47,656 nt of DNA from Sulfuricella sp. (lineage in GTDB: Bacteria > Pseudomonadota > Gammaproteobacteria > Burkholderiales > Sulfuricellaceae). The stretch is from assembly GCA_028713975.1 (NCBI GenBank), contig JAQTNE010000016.1, positions 1 through 47,656 on the forward strand. The letters run 5' to 3'. This document shows, piece by piece, positions 41,155-47,656 of the stretch. The position numbers were made by a program, and so were the translations under genes. The notes below the pieces were generated by a model that searched no databases, was not told the DNA's origin, and was given only the letters and a program-made list of their open reading frames with translations. Numbering within the stretch: position 1 is the first letter of the stretch; each line of letters begins with the position of its first letter.

Positions 41155-44100
41155 ATGAAAAAATCTTTCCGTGAAAAGCCAACTCGTCATATCGCTGCGC
41201 TTCTCCACGATGTCCATCCAACACCGCTCGCCGTCGTCCTGATCTGCCTGTTTTCCGCTGCCGTACAGGCAGAGGGGAATCTGCCTCCGCTGCAAATCGA
41301 TCCCGGCCTGCTGCCGTCCGCGCCTGCTGCCGCCAAACAAGCGCCGGTCAAGCCCGCCACCCAGCCTGTAGTCGAGAACAATACGCCCGCCAAGACCCAG
41401 CAGCAGCAGCCGGTTGAAAAAACACCGGCGCCAGTCGTGGCGGCTCCCGAACCACAATCTCCTGTAGCACAATCTGTCGCCGCGGCGCCGCGGCCTGATA
41501 ACCGCCAAACCCCGGCCACTGCACCCGCAAAGAAACAGGAAGAGGAACCACAGCAAGCCCGGAATACCCTGACGGCATCGGAGACCAAGGAAGCCGCACC
41601 ACTACCGGCTGAAGAAAAAACACCCACACCGGACAAGACAACATCCGAATCAAAATTCCCGCCAGCGCAACCCGTCGCCGCAGCTTCGTTACCCGACAAG
41701 CCGCCGGCAAGCCCGGCGATTGCCCCGGCGAAGGCGGCAGAGAATAAGCCGCAGCCAGCCCGGAATACCATTGCCGCATCGGAAACCATGGCTTTCGCCA
41801 GCACGTCTGAATCAAAACCGCTTAACCTGCCGCTATTGCAGGTTGATCCTGGTCTGCTGCCATCGACAACCAGCGGAGCAATGGCTCAGGCAAGCGAAAG
41901 CAAAACCATTGCCAGCACAGCGCCGGGCCTTGCCAAGGAAGCCACAGAAACAGATCAGGCGGTGCAGATGGCCGGCAATGAGGTCGAATCAGGCGAGTTT
42001 GTGCCGCTCAAACCCAGCCAGAACCTGACGCTTTCCCCGCCGCCCGGCACGCAGTCCACGCCGATTTTTATCAGCGCAATGCTCATCCAGGGACACCAGG
42101 ATGCAGAAACCGAGGCCATCGACGATGCCGAACTGCGCCAGTGGGGCCAGGTTGTCACCGCCGACCGCCTGCGCTATAGCAAGCCCGAGGATGAACTGCA
42201 TGCCGTGGGCAACGTGCGCATCGACCAAAAAGGGGATGTCACCGAAGGACCGGAACTCAAAATGCAAATGGAAAGGAAGGAAGGTTTCATGCAGCAGCCG
42301 GTGTTCCAGTTGAACCAGCAAATTCCTCCCGGTCGCGGCGATGCGAAAATGCTGCTGTTCGAAGGCGAGAACCAGTACCGGCTGGAGGATGCCCGCTACA
42401 CCACTTGCCAGGCCGGTTCTGACGACTGGTTCATTCATGCCCACGACCTTGAAATCGACCGCACCACCCAAGTCGGCACGGCACGCAATGCCTATGTCGA
42501 ATTCATGGACGTGCCGTTTCTCTACACACCGTGGATGAACTTCGCTCTCAACAGCGACCGCAAATCGGGTTTCCTCAGCCCCAGCTTCGGCAGCACCGGC
42601 AGCAGCGGCGCTGAATTTGCACTGCCCTATTACTGGAATATCGCGCCTAACATGGATGCCACCATCACACCGCGTGTCATGACCAAGCGCGGCACGCTGC
42701 TGCAAACCGATTTCCGCTATCTGGAACGAAGCTATGCCGGCGAAGCCAGCGTGGAAACCCTGCCCAACGACAAGATCGCCGGCATCAACCGGAGTTTCAT
42801 GTCGCTGCACCACCGATACAACCCGGGCAACGGCTGGGCCGGCTCGCTCAACCTGGAACGGGCGTCCGACGACAATTATTTTCGCGATCTGAGCACCCAG
42901 GTCAGCGTCACCTCCCAGGCCAACCTGTTGCGCGACGCCCTGCTTTCCTATACGGGTGCCTATGCGGGTGGTGCCTTGGCGTTCTCGGCACGCTCGCAAA
43001 GCTATCAAACCCTGCAGGATCCGCTCGCTCCCATTGACACGCCTTACCGCAGCACCCAGATGCTGCTGAATGGGGCGAAAATGTTCAACTGGCAAGGCAA
43101 TACGCTGGGGCCCGGCGTGAATTTCACTCTTAATAGCGAGCTGGTGGACTTCACCCACCCCACCAAGCTCAGCGGCACACGTTCCACTCTTTACCCCAGC
43201 ATCAGCCTGCCCATGACCCGGTTCTACGGCTTCATCACGCCAAAAATCGGGCTACACAGCACAAATTATTCTTTCAGCGACAACAACGCCACCCTGCAAC
43301 CCAATGTCAGCCGCAATCTGCCCATTTTCAGCGTCGACAGCGGCCTGTACTTCGAACGCGACCTGGGTCTCTTTGGCTCAAACTATCAGCAAACACTGGA
43401 ACCTCGTCTGTATTATGTGCGTACGCCATTCCGCGACCAAAGCAATATCCCCGTATTCGATACCGGTGATGCCGGGTTCGGCATTCCGCAGATTTTCAGC
43501 GAGAACCGCTTCTCCGGCAGTGACCGCATCAGCGACGCGAACCAGGTCACGCTCGGTGTGACCTCCCGTTTCCTGGAAGAAAGCGGCATCGAACGTCTGC
43601 GCAGCACCGTCGCCCAGCGTTACTATCTGACCCTGCCCGAGGTTACCTTGCCAGGCACCACTGCCCCCACCCGAAAATACTCCGACATGCTGGTTTCAGT
43701 GGGCGGCCGGGTCACGCGGGCATTGACCCTGGACAGCCTGTGGCAGTATGACCCTGACCTGAAAAAAACCAACAGTCTAGCGCTTACCAGCCGCTACATG
43801 CCCACAGAGGGCAAGGTGTTTAACGCCAGCTACCGCTACGCTCCAGCCACCGCCACCATTCCGACAAACAAACAGATTGATGCCTCGACCCAGTGGCCCC
43901 TGACCGGACGCTGGAGCGGCTTGGCGCGGTGGAACTATTCGATCCTCGACAAGAAGGCTCTGGAAAGTCTGGGCGGGGTCGAATACAATGCCGGCTGCTG
44001 GGCGTTCCGGGCGGTCTTGCACAGCTTCGCCACCGCCACCTCGGAGAACTCCAATTCAATATTTTTTCAACTGGAATTGAACGGCGTCAGCTCGATCGGT

Positions 44101-44193
44101 TCCAATCCGCTAGACGTGCTCAAGCGCAACATTTATGGCTATTCCCAAATGACAGACATCCCCCATGAAAACAGCTTTTCTGAAATCCGCTAA
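41155..44193 (+). CDS. lptD: LPS-assembly protein LptD with enlarged N-terminus
   Basis: Outer-membrane barrel that with LptE inserts lipopolysaccharide. 1012 residues against about 750-800 normally. Signal peptide about 1-39; then about 260 residues of Pro/Ala/Lys-rich sequence, containing LPPLQIDPGLLPS (43-55) repeated as LPLLQVDPGLLPS (225-237), and a second repeat at 103-145 and 169-212 (both ending in ARNT(L/I)xASET). The OstA beta-jellyroll begins near 310, and the LptD barrel follows to near 985. A cysteine in YTTCQAG and one in YNAGCWAF could form the inter-domain disulfide. surA overlaps its 3' end by 29 bp. Confidence 0.95.
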   Translation: MKKSFREKPTRHIAALLHDVHPTPLAVVLICLFSAAVQAEGNLPPLQIDPGLLPSAPAAAKQAPVKPATQPVVENNTPAKTQQQQPVEKTPAPVVAAPEPQSPVAQSVAAAPRPDNRQTPATAPAKKQEEEPQQARNTLTASETKEAAPLPAEEKTPTPDKTTSESKFPPAQPVAAASLPDKPPASPAIAPAKAAENKPQPARNTIAASETMAFASTSESKPLNLPLLQVDPGLLPSTTSGAMAQASESKTIASTAPGLAKEATETDQAVQMAGNEVESGEFVPLKPSQNLTLSPPPGTQSTPIFISAMLIQGHQDAETEAIDDAELRQWGQVVTADRLRYSKPEDELHAVGNVRIDQKGDVTEGPELKMQMERKEGFMQQPVFQLNQQIPPGRGDAKMLLFEGENQYRLEDARYTTCQAGSDDWFIHAHDLEIDRTTQVGTARNAYVEFMDVPFLYTPWMNFALNSDRKSGFLSPSFGSTGSSGAEFALPYYWNIAPNMDATITPRVMTKRGTLLQTDFRYLERSYAGEASVETLPNDKIAGINRSFMSLHHRYNPGNGWAGSLNLERASDDNYFRDLSTQVSVTSQANLLRDALLSYTGAYAGGALAFSARSQSYQTLQDPLAPIDTPYRSTQMLLNGAKMFNWQGNTLGPGVNFTLNSELVDFTHPTKLSGTRSTLYPSISLPMTRFYGFITPKIGLHSTNYSFSDNNATLQPNVSRNLPIFSVDSGLYFERDLGLFGSNYQQTLEPRLYYVRTPFRDQSNIPVFDTGDAGFGIPQIFSENRFSGSDRISDANQVTLGVTSRFLEESGIERLRSTVAQRYYLTLPEVTLPGTTAPTRKYSDMLVSVGGRVTRALTLDSLWQYDPDLKKTNSLALTSRYMPTEGKVFNASYRYAPATATIPTNKQIDASTQWPLTGRWSGLARWNYSILDKKALESLGGVEYNAGCWAFRAVLHSFATATSENSNSIFFQLELNGVSSIGSNPLDVLKRNIYGYSQMTDIPHENSFSEIR

Positions 44194-45502
44194 TACCGCC
44201 CTTCTGGGCACCTGCCTGGCCTTGCTCGCTCTCGGCGCCCACGCCGCTGAGAGCGCCACTGCACAGCCTTCTGCCCCGGTCCAGTTGGTAGGCCGCATCG
44301 TTGCCGTGGTTAATAATGATGTCATCACCCAGTTTGAACTCAATGACCGGATGCACACCATCATGCAGCAACTGCGCAAACAGGGAACCCAGTTGCCACC
44401 GCAGGATGTGCTGGAGAAACAGGTGCTGGAGCGCATGATCACCGACAGGGTGCAACTGCAATTCGCCAGGGAAACCGGCATCCGCATCGACGATTTGCAG
44501 CTCGACAAGACCCTGCAGCGCATTGCCCAGGAGAACAAACTGTCTCCGGAGGCTTTCCGCAATTCACTGGAAAAAGACGGCGTCAGCTTTGCCAGGTTCC
44601 GCGAAGAAATCCGCGAGGAAATCATTCTTGGCCGGTTGCGCGAACGCGAAGTAGAAAACCGCATCACCGTCAGCGACGGCGAAGTCGAAAATTTTCTTGC
44701 CAGCCACGCTGCTCAGTCGGGTGGAGAAGACGACTTCAACCTGGCGCACATCCTGATCCGCGTGCCGGAACAGGCCAGCCCCGAACAGGTTCAAAGCAAG
44801 CGTGCGCGCGCTGAAAAAGCGCTGTCCGAATTAACCAAGGCGGATTTTTCGCAGGTAGCCGCAAGCTATTCCGACGCACCGGACGGGCTGCAAGGCGGCG
44901 TGCTGGGCTGGCGCTCCGCCAGCCGCCTGCCCGGCCTGTTTTTGGAAGCCGTCAGTGCTTTGAAACCGGGCCAAACCAGTGCCGTACTGCGTAGCCCGAA
45001 CGGCTTCCACATTCTCAAACTGCTCGACAAACGCAGCAAGGGAGGAACAATGGTCGTGCAGAAAACCCATGCGCGCCACATCCTGATCAAAAACAGCGAA
45101 ATCGTCTCGGAAGCGGATGCCAAGAACCGTCTGCTCCAGCTCAAGGAGCGGCTCGACAATAAGGCCAGTTTCGCCGAACTGGCACGGCTTCACTCCGAGG
45201 ATGGTTCCGCCTCGAAAGGCGGCGATCTCGGATGGCTTTCGCCCGGCGAAACCGTGCCGGAATTCGAGCACGCCATGGACGCCCTCAAGCTGGGTGAAAT
45301 CAGCGCACCGATCAAGTCACCCTTCGGCTGGCACCTGATTCAGGTGCTGGAACGCCGCACTGAAGACATCAGCAAGGAACGGCAGACCCTCATGGCACGC
45401 CAGGAAATCCGCGCCAGAAAGGCCGACGAAGCCTATGAGAGCTGGCTGCGCCAACTGCGCGACCAGGCGTTTGTCGAATACCGACTCGAAGACAAGTTTT
45501 AA
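44165..45502 (+). CDS. surA: Periplasmic chaperone and peptidyl-prolyl isomerase SurA
   Basis: Escorts outer-membrane barrels, LptD among them. 445 residues: signal peptide to about AHAAE, an N-terminal chaperone region starting VGRIVAVVNNDVITQFEL, then two parvulin domains (about 195-295, FNLAHILIRVP; about 300-405, THARHILIKNS with GDLGWLSPGETVPEFE) and a C-terminal helix. Its start lies inside the lptD end (29-bp overlap), giving tight coupling. The lptD-surA-pdxA-rsmA order is conserved in proteobacteria. Confidence 0.96.
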   Translation: MKTAFLKSANTALLGTCLALLALGAHAAESATAQPSAPVQLVGRIVAVVNNDVITQFELNDRMHTIMQQLRKQGTQLPPQDVLEKQVLERMITDRVQLQFARETGIRIDDLQLDKTLQRIAQENKLSPEAFRNSLEKDGVSFARFREEIREEIILGRLREREVENRITVSDGEVENFLASHAAQSGGEDDFNLAHILIRVPEQASPEQVQSKRARAEKALSELTKADFSQVAASYSDAPDGLQGGVLGWRSASRLPGLFLEAVSALKPGQTSAVLRSPNGFHILKLLDKRSKGGTMVVQKTHARHILIKNSEIVSEADAKNRLLQLKERLDNKASFAELARLHSEDGSASKGGDLGWLSPGETVPEFEHAMDALKLGEISAPIKSPFGWHLIQVLERRTEDISKERQTLMARQEIRARKADEAYESWLRQLRDQAFVEYRLEDKF

Positions 45503-45506
45503 AAAC

Positions 45507-45583
45507 AGCAAGTAGCGAGCAGGAAAACCTGAAAACTGAAAATGGCAAACAATACACTCGCCACTCGCCGCTCGCCACTCGCT
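45507..45583. repeat. Family C repeat spanning the pdxA start
   Basis: Arms AGCAAGTAGCGAGC (45507-45520) and GCTCGCCACTCGCT (45570-45583) pair at 12 of 14 positions. The right part is four tandem heptamers CACTCGC/CGCTCGC (45555-45582). Between them lies AAAACCTGAAAACTGAAAA. The pdxA start and first 14 codons are inside it. Confidence 0.75.
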
Positions 45584-46564
45584 GCACCCATCATCGCGCT
45601 GACCGCCGGCGAACCAGCCGGCATCGGCCCCGACCTGTGCGTTCTGCTGGCGCAGAAGACACGCAAGACGCGCATCGTCGCCGTCGCCGGCCGCAGCCTG
45701 CTGGCAGACCGCGCTCAACAGCTCGGACTGCCGCTCGAGCTAGTCGATTTTTCCCCCTCTGCCGTCGCACCGAATCAGCCCGGCGTTCTCGAAGTACTGC
45801 ACTGCGACCTGCCCCAGCCCGCCGTGGCTGGCACGCTCGATCCCGCCAACAGCCGCTATGTGCTCGACACCCTGACGCTGGCCGCGCAAGGCTGCCTCGA
45901 CCACACCTTCGGCGCCATGGTCACCGCCCCGGTACACAAAGGCGTGATCAACGACGCCGGCATCCCCTTCACCGGCCACACCGAATTTCTCGCCGAGCTG
46001 ACCCAGACGCCGCAAGTCGTGATGATGCTGGTCGGCGGCGGGCTGCGCGTCGCGCTCGCCACCACCCACCTGCCGCTCAAGGACATCCCGGCGGCCATCA
46101 CCCGGCCCGGTCTGGAACTGACCCTGCGCATCCTGCACCGCGATTTGCAACAGCGCTTCGGCCTGAACAACCCGCGCATCCTGGTGGCGGGGCTCAACCC
46201 CCACGCCGGCGAATCCGGCCATCTGGGCCGCGAGGAAATCGACGTGATCGCGCCGGTGGTGGAAGCGCTGCGCGCCGAAGGCATGAACCTGGTCGGGCCG
46301 CTGCCCGCCGACACCCTGTTCACGCGCCAGCAACTGGCAGGCTCCGACTGCCAGTTCGCCATGTACCATGACCAGGGGCTGCCAGTGCTGAAATACGCCA
46401 GCTTCGGCGGCGGCGTCAACGTCACGCTGGGCATGCCCATCATCCGCACCTCGGTCGATCACGGCACCGCGCTAACCTTGGCTGGCACCGGCAGGATCGA
46501 AAGCGGCAGCCTGATGGCGGCGATCGAACTGGCGCTGGAAATGGCCAAAAATCAAAAGAACTGA
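45542..46564 (+). CDS. pdxA: 4-hydroxythreonine-4-phosphate dehydrogenase
   Basis: Pyridoxal phosphate synthesis, NAD-dependent. 340 residues with IIALTAGEPAGIGPDLC, TAPVHKGVINDAGIPFTGHTEFLA, and metal-binding His in VMMLVGG...ATTHLPL, ...LNPHAGESGHLG and MYHDQGLPVLKY. The family normally starts close to PIIALTAGEPAG; here 14 extra residues (MANNTLATRRSPLA) are encoded by repeat C. No ribosome site is evident, so the translation start may have been re-created by the repeat. Confidence 0.95.
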   Translation: MANNTLATRRSPLAAPIIALTAGEPAGIGPDLCVLLAQKTRKTRIVAVAGRSLLADRAQQLGLPLELVDFSPSAVAPNQPGVLEVLHCDLPQPAVAGTLDPANSRYVLDTLTLAAQGCLDHTFGAMVTAPVHKGVINDAGIPFTGHTEFLAELTQTPQVVMMLVGGGLRVALATTHLPLKDIPAAITRPGLELTLRILHRDLQQRFGLNNPRILVAGLNPHAGESGHLGREEIDVIAPVVEALRAEGMNLVGPLPADTLFTRQQLAGSDCQFAMYHDQGLPVLKYASFGGGVNVTLGMPIIRTSVDHGTALTLAGTGRIESGSLMAAIELALEMAKNQKN

Positions 46565-46566
46565 TA

Positions 46567-46641
46567 ACCGCAGAGGACGCGGAGGACGCAGAGGTTTTCT
46601 GGAATGTGGATTTCCTCCGCGTCCCCTGCGTCCTCTGCGGT
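46567..46641. repeat. Family A element A10 (pdxA-rsmA gap)
   Basis: 75 bp: ACCGCAGAGGACGCGGAGGA...GTCCCCTGCGTCCTCTGCGG plus T, with about 17 bp of loop. It begins 2 bp after the pdxA stop and ends 8 bp before the rsmA ATG, leaving no normal ribosome site. Confidence 0.87.
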
Positions 46642-46649
46642 AAATTTAA

Positions 46650-47420
46650 ATGAGTCACCACATCCCCAGAAAACGCTTCGGTCAGAACTTCCTCACCGAC
46701 CAGGGCATCATCCAGTCCATCATCCGCACCATCAACCCGAAACCAGACGATGTCATGGTGGAAATCGGGCCGGGCCTGGGCGCACTCACCGATCCCCTGC
46801 TCAAAATTTTGCCCCACCTCCACGTAGTGGAAATCGACCGCGACATTATCGCCCGGCTGGAAAACAACTACCCGAAAACCAAACTGACCATCCACGCCGG
46901 CGACGTGCTCAAGTTCGACTTCTCCACACTGGGCAAACGCATCCGCGTGGTCGGCAACCTGCCCTACAACATCTCCACCCCCATCCTGTTCCACCTCAGC
47001 GAATACGTCGGCAACATCATCGACATGCACTTCATGCTGCAAAAGGAAGTGGTGGAACGCATGGTGGCCGCGCCCTCCACGCCGGAATACGGCAGGCTGT
47101 CGGTGATGCTGCAATACCGCTACGCCATGGAACTGCAATTCATCGTCCCGCCGGACGCCTTCCAGCCCGCGCCCAAAGTCGAATCCGCCATCGTCCGCAT
47201 GATTCCCTACGCCGATTTGCCGCACCCGGCCAAGGACGAAGCCCTGTTCGGCGCCATCGTCACGGCCGCCTTCGGCCAGCGGCGCAAGGTGTTGCGCAAT
47301 ACGCTGAAGGCTTATCTGGATAATGCCGGGTTTGAGGCTTTGGGGATTGATCCGGGGTTACGGGCGGAGAATTTGGGAGTGGCGGAGTTTGTGGCGATTG
47401 CCAATTACTGTTCGGCCTAG
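46650..47420 (+). CDS. rsmA: 16S rRNA dimethyladenosine transferase
   Basis: Dimethylates two adjacent adenosines in helix 45 of 16S rRNA. 256 residues: RKRFGQNFLTDQGIIQSI, motif I VEIGPGLGALT, EIDRDI, and motif IV NLPYNIST; the C-terminal region includes FGQRRKVLRNTLK. Complete and of normal length. Last gene of lptD-surA-pdxA-rsmA. Confidence 0.97.
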   Translation: MSHHIPRKRFGQNFLTDQGIIQSIIRTINPKPDDVMVEIGPGLGALTDPLLKILPHLHVVEIDRDIIARLENNYPKTKLTIHAGDVLKFDFSTLGKRIRVVGNLPYNISTPILFHLSEYVGNIIDMHFMLQKEVVERMVAAPSTPEYGRLSVMLQYRYAMELQFIVPPDAFQPAPKVESAIVRMIPYADLPHPAKDEALFGAIVTAAFGQRRKVLRNTLKAYLDNAGFEALGIDPGLRAENLGVAEFVAIANYCSA

Positions 47421-47618
47421 CTAGCTGGGTTTTGGTTTTGTGCGCTTCGCGGTTTTGGGTGCCGGGGCTGCCCGGCAGCAGGTTACTTTTCTTGCTTCGC
47501 CAAGAAAAAGTTAACCAAAAGAAGGCGACGGTATGACTCATACTCATCGGTAACACTTTAGTACAAGGACATGGGTAACAGTAATTACCCTTATAGGGAC
47601 AACCGAGAGGAGGTTCCT
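47421..47618. other. rsmA 3' intergenic region with a hairpin repeat and probable IS end
   Basis: Contains GGTTACTTTTCTTG-CTTCGC-CAAGAAAAAGTTAACC (47481-47516), a hairpin of a type repeated in many betaproteobacteria, and then GGTAACACTTTAG and GGACATGGGTAACA (47549-47580). The inverse, TGTTACCCATGTCC, resembles ends of IS481-family elements, so the left IS end is probably near here. Confidence 0.5.
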
Positions 47619-47656
47619 ATGCCGTGGAAAGAGACGAAACCGATGGATGAGAAGAT
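47619..47656 (+). mobile_element. 5' end of an IS481-type transposase gene (cut by window edge)
   Basis: ATG 47619, preceded by GAGGAGG at good spacing, reads MPWKETKPMDEK before the sequence ends. MPWKE..PM(D/E) is the typical start of IS481-family transposases. The rest cannot be seen. Confidence 0.7.

Noticed and set aside
41989..43158. 389-codon antisense frame inside lptD
   Set aside because: It is antisense to well-conserved LptD barrel sequence, with no start signal or family resemblance.

Overview
The window looks like chromosomal DNA from a betaproteobacterium, most likely of the Nitrosomonadales (Gallionellaceae or Sulfuricellaceae relatives). This rests on gene order (tyrS, M23 peptidase, anmK, erpA, bactofilin, argC, rpsI-rplM; rpe-gph-trpEGDC; lptD-surA-pdxA-rsmA; amgK-murU-pepP) and on protein character, not on a database search. 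No complete rRNA, tRNA or CRISPR locus is visible, but the left edge holds the promoter and boxA leader of an rRNA operon that reads out of the window.

Layout. 1-8139: housekeeping block (rrn promoter, tyrS, cell-wall peptidase, anmK, erpA, bactofilin, argC, ribosomal proteins S9/L13, OsmC). 8293-14707: accessory zone with a GlcF-type Fe-S protein whose 5' end is rewritten by a repeat, four toxin-antitoxin modules (MazEF, HicAB, RelE/ParE type, VapBC), two DUF1640 proteins, a DUF2442 protein and a porin. 14790-21503: the rpe-gph-trpE-trpG-trpD-trpC operon on the minus strand, in which every intergenic gap is filled by an inverted-repeat element; one gap carries a GxxExxY (PD-(D/E)XK_3) gene, another a DUF559 (Vsr-like) gene, and a repeat is even read in frame inside trpC. 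21803-24241: apaG, mltA and a fifth toxin-antitoxin pair. 24312-35785: a TonB-dependent uptake locus with two outer-membrane receptors, two TonB, ExbB/ExbD, a DUF4198-like periplasmic protein, a membrane polyferredoxin and a CcdA-like protein, next to a divergent sigma-54 activator; both receptors have good -24/-12 promoters and share an upstream motif. 35789-39837: ferritin-like protein, methyltransferase, dsbC, pepP, murU. 40019-47420: amgK (minus), then lptD-surA-pdxA-rsmA (plus), and finally the first codons of an IS481-type transposase.

The most unusual content is repeat biology. Ten copies of one inverted-repeat family (here family A, ends ACCGCRGAGG / CCTCYGCGGT) and four of a second (family B, CCCTCTCCCC / GGGGAGAGGG) sit in gene junctions. 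Each family encloses a gene for a small PD-(D/E)XK-fold nuclease-like protein. In the trp operon family A elements fit between stop and start codons, and their ends supply GGTGA, which can pair with the 16S anti-Shine-Dalgarno. I infer two parallel nuclease-plus-repeat mobile systems whose gene-less copies behave like MITEs. The second main observation is the sigma-54 regulon controlling TonB receptors.
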